Below are positions 27,172 through 35,413 of a DNA stretch of 64,000 bases, piece by piece. The stretch comes from Sulfuricystis thermophila (lineage in GTDB: Bacteria > Pseudomonadota > Gammaproteobacteria > Burkholderiales > Rhodocyclaceae). Every line of letters begins with the position of its first letter. Position 1 is the stretch's first letter. The notes under the pieces were generated by a model that was given only the letters and a program-made list of their open reading frames with translations, was not told where the DNA came from and did not search any database. The DNA is taken from the NCBI RefSeq assembly GCF_004323595.1, contig NZ_AP019373.1, positions 1-64,000 on the forward strand, written 5' to 3'. The position numbers and the translations under genes are program-made.

Positions 27172-27972
27172 TTATTTGATGTCGCGCTTAAAATAACCTT
27201 GCATGACATCGCGACAGTCGGGGCAGTGATCGAGATGATCGATCGGAAGACCCGCCCCGGTCAGTGCCTTGGCCATGATGCCGATCTCCTTTTCTCGGGC
27301 GAAGGGCTTGCCGCAGGTCTTGCAATGACGCCATACGCCCAGGCGAGTATCGGCACGACGTTCGGCGTGACGGCGCCGATGGAGGGCCCACTTGTCGGGC
27401 TCTGCAGCGAGCTCGGCGATCGCTTTCGATGCGATGCGTGCAAGCGGGGCATAAGGGGAGTCAGGGGACTCGGCCTCGATGGCCGCAGTCAGGCGCGGCA
27501 AGGCCCCGACCAAGCAGACATTGGCGAACTGCTCAGGGGTAAGCGCCGGTTCTGTTTCGCCATAGAGGACGGCGAGAGTTTCCAGTTGCATGGACAGATG
27601 GTCGGACAAGTCCTTGAGCGAGTCGCGCTTGACGATGCCGACCAGCCGGTAGGCATTTTCGATTGCGTCGAGACATGGGCCATTCAGTGCGCCGTCGATG
27701 TAGACACCCAAGTTGAGCTTGGCAGGAATCGGTGGCTGCAGGAACAGATGGCTGTAATCCACCAACAGCTCGAGATTGCCTGGAATGCGGCTGACACTGT
27801 GCCTGAATGCTTCGAGCTCGGGCTGCGCTTCGATGCCGAGCGAGGTGCAGAGCTCTTCGAGATCGTCCACTAGCACCGTGCGAAAAGCCTCCGCGACTTC
27901 GGGACGCTGCGGCGGCAAGAAAGCATTGGCAAGGGTGAGCCAGAAGGTTTGCTGAATTTCTTTGTCTGTCAT
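27172..27972 (-). CDS. TorD-family molybdoenzyme chaperone with zinc-finger-like tail (module C)
   Basis: The 266-residue helical protein has TorD-like features (LVDYSHLFLQPP, LSDHLSMQLETLAVLYGE). Its C-terminal third has two CxxC pairs (HCKTCGKPF and CPDCRDVMQG), suggesting a metal site. The chosen ATG lies only three bases after the T-run of a terminator hairpin, and no clear ribosome-binding site is visible. An in-frame TTG lies 15 codons upstream, inside that hairpin. Translation start is therefore uncertain. It would serve the module C catalytic subunit. Confidence 0.8.
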   Translation of the reverse strand: MTDKEIQQTFWLTLANAFLPPQRPEVAEAFRTVLVDDLEELCTSLGIEAQPELEAFRHSVSRIPGNLELLVDYSHLFLQPPIPAKLNLGVYIDGALNGPCLDAIENAYRLVGIVKRDSLKDLSDHLSMQLETLAVLYGETEPALTPEQFANVCLVGALPRLTAAIEAESPDSPYAPLARIASKAIAELAAEPDKWALHRRRHAERRADTRLGVWRHCKTCGKPFAREKEIGIMAKALTGAGLPIDHLDHCPDCRDVMQGYFKRDIK

Positions 27973-27974
27973 GG

Positions 27975-28013
27975 AAAAAAAAGACCGATGCGCCAGAGGT
28001 GAGGACGCATCGG
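27975..28013 (-). terminator. Intrinsic terminator or attenuator immediately before torD (module C)
   Basis: On the minus strand CCGATGCG-N13-CGCATCGG forms a perfect 8-bp stem, followed by TC and eight T residues. It begins 19 bases after the NrfD stop and ends two bases before the torD ATG. Structural genes and accessory genes are thus separated in the same way as in module A. Confidence 0.85.
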
Positions 28014-28031
28014 CCAAGGATTGTAGTGTAA

Positions 28032-29231
28032 TCAGGCAGCGGAAGTCGCCAGCTTGCCAGCCGTTCCGTTATTGGGCGTGGCCGACAGGTGGAACAACTT
28101 CTCACCGATCGCATAGCCGCCAAGCGCCACCGCCAGACCGAAGACGGCCATTGCCCATTCTGTCGTCGATGGGAAGTAGGGCTCGAGGCTGTTGACCCAA
28201 GTCCCCTTGAACATCGGCACGATCTGACCGCTGACAATGAATTCGTAGCGGTTGATGAACATGCCACCGAGGACGAGGAAGGCGGCGATCATCTGGGGCC
28301 GCATGCGAACCTGCATGCTGGGCTGTAGCAGCATCCAGAAGGGGATGACGAGACCGAGGAGGAACTCAATCCAGAACAGGGGAGACTTGATGAGGATATG
28401 GAACCCTTCCAAACCGTCTAGATTGCTCCACAAACCGGTCCACATGCGTGTGACGATCATTACCAGGGTGATGCCGATCAGCGTGGCGAAAACCTTCGGC
28501 AACTGATCGCTTTCGGCCAATGTGCGCAGCTCGTCCGGCATGTTGCGGCTGTCGAAATCGAAGGCCATGTAGGTCGTTACCACGATCGCCGCGGCGCCGC
28601 AGAGTGCTGCCGTCAGCATGTAATAGATCGAGGTGAAGGAGCCGAACCACATTGGCCGCATCGCAACGGAACCGAACAGCAGACCCAGCATACCGGAAGC
28701 GAGGATGACGGCGACGAAGCTGGCTGCACCGATGAATTTCGAGAGGTTGCTATGCCAGTCGTCCTGCATGATCAGGTAAAACTTGATGATCAGCAGCACG
28801 AGATCGATCGTGTAGAAAACACCCATCCAGAACATCGGGCTGACCACCTGCATGCCCGTTGGCATCGCCCAGAGCATGCGGAAAGGATGACCAAGCTCGA
28901 AGGCCAGCACGGCAAAGCCGGAAGCCAGCGTGATGATGGCTAGCCAGATGCAGCGCTTGACGATCGGATAGAACTGCTTGAAGCCGAAGACCATCGCCAA
29001 CGATGCAATCATCGACAGACCAGAAGAGGTCAGTGCGAAGAACACATAGGTGGCAATCGGCAAACCCCAGTTGACGCCGTCGCTCGACGTATTGAATGCG
29101 GCGTGACCGACGGTCATCAATTGGTAAAGCATATAGGCGCCGGAAATACCGCCGACGATGATGCATGACACGAGCCAGGCATTCGCCGCCGAACGCACAT
29201 GGCTGCTGATCTCAGTGGATTTTGTTGCCAT
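28032..29231 (-). CDS. NrfD/PsrC-family membrane subunit (module C)
   Basis: The 399-residue protein has about ten predicted membrane helices, the size of the PsrC/NrfD quinone-reactive subunits. The N-terminus WLVSCIIVGGISGAYMLYQL and the stretch ELGHPFRMLWAMPTGMQVVS fit the family. It anchors the FeS and catalytic subunits and exchanges electrons with membrane quinones. It follows the FeS gene by 11 bases. Order A-B-C (catalytic, FeS, NrfD) matches psrABC and soeABC, unlike module A. A terminator lies just after the stop codon. Confidence 0.92.
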   Translation of the reverse strand: MATKSTEISSHVRSAANAWLVSCIIVGGISGAYMLYQLMTVGHAAFNTSSDGVNWGLPIATYVFFALTSSGLSMIASLAMVFGFKQFYPIVKRCIWLAIITLASGFAVLAFELGHPFRMLWAMPTGMQVVSPMFWMGVFYTIDLVLLIIKFYLIMQDDWHSNLSKFIGAASFVAVILASGMLGLLFGSVAMRPMWFGSFTSIYYMLTAALCGAAAIVVTTYMAFDFDSRNMPDELRTLAESDQLPKVFATLIGITLVMIVTRMWTGLWSNLDGLEGFHILIKSPLFWIEFLLGLVIPFWMLLQPSMQVRMRPQMIAAFLVLGGMFINRYEFIVSGQIVPMFKGTWVNSLEPYFPSTTEWAMAVFGLAVALGGYAIGEKLFHLSATPNNGTAGKLATSAA

Positions 29232-29242
29232 GGAAATTCTCC

Positions 29243-29995
29243 TTAAATCTTCTTGAGCGAACGCGTGGCGGGCACCGAGCCGCCCTCGCCGGTGAGGTAA
29301 TAGACCTGCGGCTTGTTGCCGAGATGGTCCAAGAGGCGTACGCCGTTCTTGTAGGCGATCTGCTTGTTGACCTCGGAATCCGGGTTCGAAAGATCACCGA
29401 AGAAACGCGCGCCGGTTGGGCAGGTGACGACGCAGGCCGGCGTGTATTCGCGCGTGGCCGGATTCTGTGGATCGAGGTCGGCCGTGCCTTTGGGCGCCTT
29501 ACTCACGCGGTGGTAGCAGAACGTGCATTTCGATACCACATCATGCGGCTGCACCCCGACGCCATGCTTCCAGTCCTCCTGCGGCATCTTCCACGGCGGG
29601 TTCCATGAATGCGCGTCTTCACTCTTGAAGACCTGCTTCATGTTCGGGCCGCCGTAGGTCGCTTTTTCCTCGGTGTAGAAGCGCACGCCGTAGGGGCAGG
29701 CGATCATGCAGTACTTGCAGCCAATGCAGCGGTTCCAGTCAACCAGCACCTGGCCGTCTTCCGCCTTGTAGGTCGCACGCACCGGACAGACCGCGACGCA
29801 GGACGGATTCTCGCAGTGCATGCACGGGCGCGGGAACCACTTGATCTCGGTGTTCGGATACTCGCCTTCCTGGAAGAAGATGACGTCCTGCCAATGTTCG
29901 CCGGGCAGGCGGCTGTTTTCCATGCCGCAGGCGATGGTGCAGGCCTGGCAGCCCACGCATTTTTCGAGGTCGATGACCATTCCCCACTTTGCCAT
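29243..29995 (-). CDS. Four-cluster ferredoxin subunit of molybdoenzyme (module C)
   Basis: This 250-residue protein has four cysteine groups for [4Fe-4S] clusters: CVGCQACTIAC, CMHCENPSCVAVCP, CIGCKYCMIACP and CTFCYH with CVVTCPTGAR. An insertion of about 35 residues lies between the third and fourth groups (from YGGPNMKQVF). It has no signal peptide. It follows the catalytic subunit gene by ten bases and relays electrons between the NrfD subunit and the catalytic subunit. Confidence 0.93.
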   Translation of the reverse strand: MAKWGMVIDLEKCVGCQACTIACGMENSRLPGEHWQDVIFFQEGEYPNTEIKWFPRPCMHCENPSCVAVCPVRATYKAEDGQVLVDWNRCIGCKYCMIACPYGVRFYTEEKATYGGPNMKQVFKSEDAHSWNPPWKMPQEDWKHGVGVQPHDVVSKCTFCYHRVSKAPKGTADLDPQNPATREYTPACVVTCPTGARFFGDLSNPDSEVNKQIAYKNGVRLLDHLGNKPQVYYLTGEGGSVPATRSLKKI

Positions 29996-30005
29996 GATGT
30001 ACTCC

Positions 30006-32795
30006 TTAAGCTTTCTGCACGCTGACTAGGCCGCTGTGGTAGCAGGCAAGTCCCGACAGCGGTTCGGACAGGTTTTCGGTGACTTCGTTGGTGCTGCCGG
30101 AGGGCAGACGATCCTTGGCTTCGGCCCAGCGGCCCTGTGCCCAGTGACCGTGGATCATCGGCAGCACGACGGTATCGGGGCGCGTGGTGTGGGTGACGCG
30201 CGCACGCACGCGGATTTCGCCGATCTTGTTCTTGATGCGCACAATGTCACCATCCTGGATGCCGCGCTTGGCTGCGGCCTCGGGGTGGATTTCGAGGAAC
30301 ACTTCGCGTTTGCCGCCTTGCACCGGCTGGATCATTGCCGAAACATGCGGCAGATTCGAGCTGCGGCCCTCGGCCTGGCCAGCGAGCTTCGGCGAAACGA
30401 AGTGCAGATCGCCATCGCCGCCGTGCTTCGGTTCGATCCATTGCGGGAAGGGGGCGCGCTCGTGGGAAAGGCCAAATTTCTCCTGCACATAGTCGGCATG
30501 ATGCTCGAGCTCGGTCACCTTGAACTCGAACTTGCCCGTGGGCGTCGGCATTACTTTTTCCTTGACCTCGGCTTCCGTGAGCACCTTGTTGTAACCCTTG
30601 CCATCCCACTCGTAGAACACGCCATCCTTCTGCAGATAGGCATAGGGCTTGCGGTACCAGACACCTTTTGCCTTGAAGGTCTCGAAGTCGACCACGCCGT
30701 TGTCGCCGGGCTTCTCTTTGAATCCTTCGCACATCCACTTGATGATGTTCTCGGTGTTGTCGACCTTCTTGTAGTAGTCGGCCGTCGGGCCCTTGATGCG
30801 CTTGCCCAGCTCGATGATCATGTCGCCGAATACCTTGGTGTCGTAGAGCGGCTTGATCGCCGGCGTGCGGATCATCGAGATCGGATAGCCTTCATACGGA
30901 TAGGTATCGGCGATCTGCAGGCGTTCGAGATAGGTATGGTCGGGCAGGATCAGGTCGGCGAACTTGTTGGTCTCGCCGGGATAGGGAGAGGTGTCGATGA
31001 CGAACACTTCACGCCAGGCGTCTTCCCACTTGGTGCAATCGGGACCCGAGAACACCGCGCCGGTCATGTAGATGATCGCCGTGTCGAGCTTGTAGGGTTC
31101 GCCCTTCAAGTGGTTGATGGCGATTTCCTGCATCATGTTTTTCGCCAGCGGCCACTTCTTGGTCTTGACCATGTCGATGCGCGGGAATTTCTTCCACGGT
31201 CCGTTCTTCGCATAGTCGTCTTGATAATCTTCGACCTTGATCGGCAGCTTGGCCCAGGCGGTTTTCATCTGGTAACCGCGCAAGCCGCCCTTGGCGAACA
31301 TGTTGCCGGTCAGCGCATTGAGTGCATGGATCGCCATGCCGTTATAAACGCCGTTGGTGTGCGCCGAGGCGCCGCGCTCGAAGAGGGCCACGGCCGGTTT
31401 GGTGGTCGCGAACTCGCGCGCCACCGTGATGATGTCCTTGGCGGGGATGCCCGACACTTCGGCGGCCCATTCGGGGGTGCGGTCTTTGAGCTCGACGTTC
31501 CACCATTCGATCAGGCCGACCGTCCATTTTTCATTGAAGAGGGGGGAGCCGACGACGGGCGCTGCCTCGGGCTTCTTGTCCTTTTCCAGTGCCGCGCGTT
31601 GTTCGGCGATGAGCTTGGCTTTCGCGTCCGCTTCATTCTGCTTTTTCTGCGCCTCGGCGAGTTTTTTCTCCAGTGCCGCCTTCTCGTCGCCCTTGGCTTC
31701 TTTCACCGCCTTCTTGAGTTTTTCGATCTCGGCGAGCGCCTTTTCGCGCGCCTCGGCGGCCTTCTTCGCTGCGGCCTCCTTCTTCGCCGCCGCTTCGGCC
31801 CTCGTCTGCTTCCAGGCCTCGACGTCTTCCTGGCTGACCGTCAGCGGGATCGTCGCCCCGGTCTTGAAGCGGTTGATGCCGTCGGTGAAGTCACCCACGA
31901 AGTTCTTGTCCCACAGGCCTTCGGTGAGGATCACATGGGCCATGGCCAGCGCCAGCGCGCCATCGCGGCCGGGCTTGATGAGCAGCAGGCGGTCGGCCGC
32001 CGAGCCGGTGGTGTTCAGATGCACATCGACCACCGTGACCTTGGTCTTCGGCGACTTGGTGCGCATCTTGCCCCAGTTCTGCATGTTGCCGTTGTAGGGG
32101 CGGAAGGCCTCGAGGAAGCCGGCGCCGAAGACCAGCAGATAGTTGCAGTTCGAGTAGTCGTAGGCGCTGTAGGCGTGATGCCCGTCCATTATGTGCTTGA
32201 CGGTTTCCGAGGCATCGGAGCACATCGATGAGTGGCCGAGGTTGTAGTTCGGCGTGCCATAGAGCTTGCCGAACTCGGCGAGCAGGCCGACGTCCGTGTA
32301 GCCCCAGCCGCGGCCGGTCAGCACGGCAAAGCGGTGGGACTCGCCCTTCTCGCGCAAGGCATTCAAGCGACCGGCGACGATGTCGAGCGCCTCGTCCCAA
32401 GAGATCGGCACGAATTTCGGATCCTCGTTCCTGCCTTTCTTCGGATTGGTGCGCTTCATCGGCCCCTTGATGCGGTCGGCGTCGTAGGTCAGATAGACGC
32501 CGTAATGGCCCTTCGGGCAGAGCTTGCCGTTGGAGAGCGGATTGTCGAGCGTGCCGTAGATGGCATGGATGCGGCCGTTGGTGGTATAGACGTCGATGCC
32601 GCAGCGCGCCGGGCACTGGTGACAGAAGCTCTTGGTGATGACCGTCTGTCCCGTCGTTGCGGGTGTTTCGGCTTGGGCCTTTTCGACGCTGATCAATTGG
32701 CTACCGAGCCCGATGCTGCCGGCAGCCCCTGCGATGCCCGTCGCCTGAAGGAACCGGCGGCGTGTCAGTGTCGGATTGAATAGAGAATCGCTCAT
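30006..32795 (-). CDS. Tat-exported molybdopterin oxidoreductase with coiled-coil insertion (module C)
   Basis: The 929-residue enzyme starts with a Tat signal (TRRRFLQATGIAGAA). It has a complete [4Fe-4S] motif, C58-x2-C61-x3-C65-x27-C93, and a probable molybdenum ligand C192 in SSMCSDAS. GGAG precedes the ATG. At about residues 327-418 it carries an unusual Ala/Lys/Glu-rich segment predicted to form two long helices around KGDEK, absent from the catalytic subunits of modules A and B. Gene order resembles psrABC and soeABC. A sulfur oxyanion or polysulfide substrate is plausible but unproven. Confidence 0.9.
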   Translation of the reverse strand: MSDSLFNPTLTRRRFLQATGIAGAAGSIGLGSQLISVEKAQAETPATTGQTVITKSFCHQCPARCGIDVYTTNGRIHAIYGTLDNPLSNGKLCPKGHYGVYLTYDADRIKGPMKRTNPKKGRNEDPKFVPISWDEALDIVAGRLNALREKGESHRFAVLTGRGWGYTDVGLLAEFGKLYGTPNYNLGHSSMCSDASETVKHIMDGHHAYSAYDYSNCNYLLVFGAGFLEAFRPYNGNMQNWGKMRTKSPKTKVTVVDVHLNTTGSAADRLLLIKPGRDGALALAMAHVILTEGLWDKNFVGDFTDGINRFKTGATIPLTVSQEDVEAWKQTRAEAAAKKEAAAKKAAEAREKALAEIEKLKKAVKEAKGDEKAALEKKLAEAQKKQNEADAKAKLIAEQRAALEKDKKPEAAPVVGSPLFNEKWTVGLIEWWNVELKDRTPEWAAEVSGIPAKDIITVAREFATTKPAVALFERGASAHTNGVYNGMAIHALNALTGNMFAKGGLRGYQMKTAWAKLPIKVEDYQDDYAKNGPWKKFPRIDMVKTKKWPLAKNMMQEIAINHLKGEPYKLDTAIIYMTGAVFSGPDCTKWEDAWREVFVIDTSPYPGETNKFADLILPDHTYLERLQIADTYPYEGYPISMIRTPAIKPLYDTKVFGDMIIELGKRIKGPTADYYKKVDNTENIIKWMCEGFKEKPGDNGVVDFETFKAKGVWYRKPYAYLQKDGVFYEWDGKGYNKVLTEAEVKEKVMPTPTGKFEFKVTELEHHADYVQEKFGLSHERAPFPQWIEPKHGGDGDLHFVSPKLAGQAEGRSSNLPHVSAMIQPVQGGKREVFLEIHPEAAAKRGIQDGDIVRIKNKIGEIRVRARVTHTTRPDTVVLPMIHGHWAQGRWAEAKDRLPSGSTNEVTENLSEPLSGLACYHSGLVSVQKA

Positions 32796-32879
32796 TGTGG
32801 TTTCTCCTGGTTGATACAAAGTCAATGCTGTTTGCCCGCACGTTTCTGCTCGCAAGGCAAGCAGGCCATATCACTTCCC

Positions 32880-32895
32880 CGCAAAATTTGTACCT
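32880..32895 (-). promoter_or_regulatory. Sigma-54 promoter of module C
   Basis: On the minus strand AGGTACAAATTTTGCG has GG and GC separated by ten bases, with a consensus TTTTGC -12 block. It lies about 85 bases before the catalytic subunit start. A second, weaker GG-N10-GC match is at 32865-32878. The match is somewhat poorer than those of modules A and B. Confidence 0.65.
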
Positions 32896-32990
32896 GAGAA
32901 AAATGTTCGACATGGCGCAGCGCATGACCCATCTTTTTTCTTAACGGCGCCACAGGGTTATCTTGTGTGCCGCAAAAGTCGGGCGTATTT

Positions 32991-33006
32991 GGGCAAGGGT
33001 ATCGCC
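32991..33006 (+). promoter_or_regulatory. Possible sigma-54 promoter of the module C sensor operon
   Basis: GGGCAAGGGTATCGCC has GG-N10-GC spacing with a GGCA -24 block, but its -12 block is CGC rather than TTGC. It is about 60 bases before the binding-protein gene. GTTACCG, also seen upstream of module B, is at 33038-33044. Confidence 0.35.
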
Positions 33007-33065
33007 GCTATGAGAGACGCCATAATCTAAAATCAGTGTTACCGTTTTTAGACAGGGGTCGGGGC

Positions 33066-33953
33066 ATGACTTTGGGGCTGTTACCACTGGAGGGCAAAGC
33101 TCGCAGACGCTGGATGAAGCAATTTGCTCTCGGTGCGGTGATGGCTGGCATGGCCGGGTCTGTCAGGGCCATTTCTGCGAGCCCGATCAGGGTGGGGATG
33201 ACGCCCGCTTTCCTCCATGATCAGCATTCGCTCTTGGCCGACTGGCGTGCGTATCTCCAAGCCAAGCTGGAAATGCCAGTCGAGTTCGTGCAGCGCGACC
33301 GTTACCGCGAGACCATGGATTTGTTGCACCTGGGCAAGCTCGACTTCGCCTGGCTATGCGATTATCCGTTCGTTTTTCTCAAGGATCTGGTTCGGCTCTT
33401 GGTGGTGCCGCTCAATCAGGGCAGGCCTTATTACCGTTCGCTGCTGCTGGTCGGCACCAATGACCAGAAACGCAACAGCATGGCCGACCTGGAAGGCGGG
33501 GTCTTCGCTTTCGCCGATCCCTATTCGAACACCGGTTATCTCGCCCCACGTTTCCGGATTCGCGAGATGGGACGCAACCCGCAGACTTTTTTTCGGCAGA
33601 CCTTTTTCACCTGGTCGCACCGTAAGGTGATCGAGGCCGTGAGCAAAGGCTTCGCCGATGGCGGGGCGGTCGACAGTTTCGTGTGGGATACGCTGGAAAA
33701 AGTGCGCCCCGATGTCACCCAGGGGGCGCGCATCATCGAACGCTCGCCGGAATATGCCTTCCCACCGTTTGCCGCGCATCGTGCAGTTCCCGCCGAGATT
33801 TTCGAACGGATGCAAAAGGTGTTGATCGGCATGTCACAGGATGAGTCCGGCCGGCTGCTTTTGAAGCGGCTCAATCTGGACGGCTTCATCGTCGGCCAGC
33901 GTAAGATGTACGATAGCGTAGCGAAGATGATGGCAGCATTCGGCGAGATTTGA
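33066..33953 (+). CDS. PhnD-like periplasmic binding protein of a three-component sensor (module C)
   Basis: The 295-residue product is a clear paralogue of the module A binding protein. Shared blocks include IRVGMTPAFLHDQ, LDFAWLCDYPFV, NQGRPYYRS, FFTWSHRKVIEAV and DGGAVDSFVWDT. An arginine-containing signal peptide precedes the mature domain (KARRRWMKQFALGAVMAG). A later in-frame ATG at 33114 is an alternative start. The stop overlaps the kinase start by one base. It probably senses a periplasmic oxyanion and passes the signal to the adjacent kinase. Confidence 0.87.
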   Translation: MTLGLLPLEGKARRRWMKQFALGAVMAGMAGSVRAISASPIRVGMTPAFLHDQHSLLADWRAYLQAKLEMPVEFVQRDRYRETMDLLHLGKLDFAWLCDYPFVFLKDLVRLLVVPLNQGRPYYRSLLLVGTNDQKRNSMADLEGGVFAFADPYSNTGYLAPRFRIREMGRNPQTFFRQTFFTWSHRKVIEAVSKGFADGGAVDSFVWDTLEKVRPDVTQGARIIERSPEYAFPPFAAHRAVPAEIFERMQKVLIGMSQDESGRLLLKRLNLDGFIVGQRKMYDSVAKMMAAFGEI

Positions 33954-35413
33954 TGCGACGGTTTTTCGATCTCAGCTTGCGCCATAAGCTGCCTCTGTGG
34001 GGCAGTGCGCTCATCATCGCCGCCACACTGCTGGTTTCCTCTGGCCTGATGTACCGCGCCTACGCCGATTTGAAACACGATGTCATCGTCAGTGCCACCG
34101 GTCTTGGCCAGACGCTGGCGAAGCCTTTGTTCCAGGCATTGCTCCATGACGACCTGTGGCGCGCCATCGAAACCATCAATGCGCCATTGCAGGAGAAAAG
34201 CCGCGATGCACCGATGCAGGCGAGCGTGATTTTCATCCTTGATCCAGCGCTCAAAATCAAGGCATCGACATCGCCACGCAGCATGCCGTTGGATGCCGGG
34301 CTGAGTGACTTGGGAGATGACTATCGCCTCCTGGCAGACGCCCTGACAACCACCGATCCGCAACGAAATCACATCTTTGAATTTCCCGCATCGGATTATC
34401 TGCATATCACTACACCGCTGGCGGAGGAGGGGGGCTATCTCGGCACCCTGGTCATTACGCATTCCAAGAGTGATTTCCTGCCGCGATTTTCCAGCATCGC
34501 ATTCGAAGGTGCAGGCATGGGCCTGTTGGCTCTCGCGATTCTGCTGCCTATCAACTGGTATTGGGGACGGCGCATGGCCGAACCGCTCGTGCAATTGGCC
34601 AGCAATATGGCCCAGATGGTCAGGGGCGCGCCGGCCAACCTGAATCCCGAGCTGTATGCCTACCATGACGAACTCGGTCAGCTGTTCAACGCCTATCGCC
34701 AGGCAGCGGTCGAAATCAGCGCCAAAGCGGCTCTTGAGCATGAAATGCTGCGTAGCGAACGCCTCGCGGCGGTCGGTAGGCTGGCGGCCGGTATCGCCCA
34801 TGAGGTCAATAATCCGTTGACCGGCATGCTCATCGCCTTGGACAATCTCAAGCATCACGATGTGGCAGATTGCAACGATGCCAAGCTTCTGCGCGCCCTT
34901 GAGTTTCTCGAGCGTGGCCTGCTCCACGTGTCTGAAACCGTCGGGGCTTTGCTCGTCGAAACGCGCGTCCAACTGCGTCCGCTCGAACAGCATGATTTCG
35001 AGGATGTCCGCACCTTGATCGAGCCTCAGGCCATAAGCAAGTCGTTGCGGCTCGACTGGCAGGTTACCGTCACGGAAGCGATTCCCGTCGCGGCTGGACA
35101 GGTGCGCCAGATCCTGATTAACCTGCTGCTAAATGCCGTCCAGGCTACGGCCAACGGGGGTGAAATCCGCTTATCCGCAGAAAGACGCAATGATGAATTG
35201 TGGTTGGAAGTGGCCAATGATGGTGCACCGCCTTCCCCCGAGGTGCTTGCCCACATCTTTGAGCCCTTCGTTTCCGGGCGCGAGGGAGGACATGGTCTCG
35301 GGCTGTGGGTGACCTATCAGACCGTTCAGCAGTTGGGCGGGAACATTGTGATCGATACACCCGACGGCAAGGTGATCTTCCGCGTCCGCCTGCCCATCAA
35401 GGAAGTCAAATGA
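33953..35413 (+). CDS. Membrane sensor histidine kinase (module C)
   Basis: The 486-residue kinase is a paralogue of the module A kinase. It has membrane helices at about 13-33 and 184-204 around a periplasmic sensor, then a HAMP-like linker. The phosphoacceptor is H283 in AGIAHEVNNPLTG. The ATP-binding domain has QILINLLLNAVQAT and GHGLGLWV. The ATG at this position is preferred over the TTG one codon upstream. It overlaps both neighbours, so all three sensor genes are translationally coupled. The regulated target is probably module C. Confidence 0.93.
   Translation: MRRFFDLSLRHKLPLWGSALIIAATLLVSSGLMYRAYADLKHDVIVSATGLGQTLAKPLFQALLHDDLWRAIETINAPLQEKSRDAPMQASVIFILDPALKIKASTSPRSMPLDAGLSDLGDDYRLLADALTTTDPQRNHIFEFPASDYLHITTPLAEEGGYLGTLVITHSKSDFLPRFSSIAFEGAGMGLLALAILLPINWYWGRRMAEPLVQLASNMAQMVRGAPANLNPELYAYHDELGQLFNAYRQAAVEISAKAALEHEMLRSERLAAVGRLAAGIAHEVNNPLTGMLIALDNLKHHDVADCNDAKLLRALEFLERGLLHVSETVGALLVETRVQLRPLEQHDFEDVRTLIEPQAISKSLRLDWQVTVTEAIPVAAGQVRQILINLLLNAVQATANGGEIRLSAERRNDELWLEVANDGAPPSPEVLAHIFEPFVSGREGGHGLGLWVTYQTVQQLGGNIVIDTPDGKVIFRVRLPIKEVK

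Noticed and set aside
30036-32231. A 731-codon open frame on the plus strand opposite the module C catalytic gene
   Set aside because: Same reason: the minus-strand gene has a Tat signal, cluster motif and molybdenum ligand. The plus-strand translation is low-complexity and unrecognisable.
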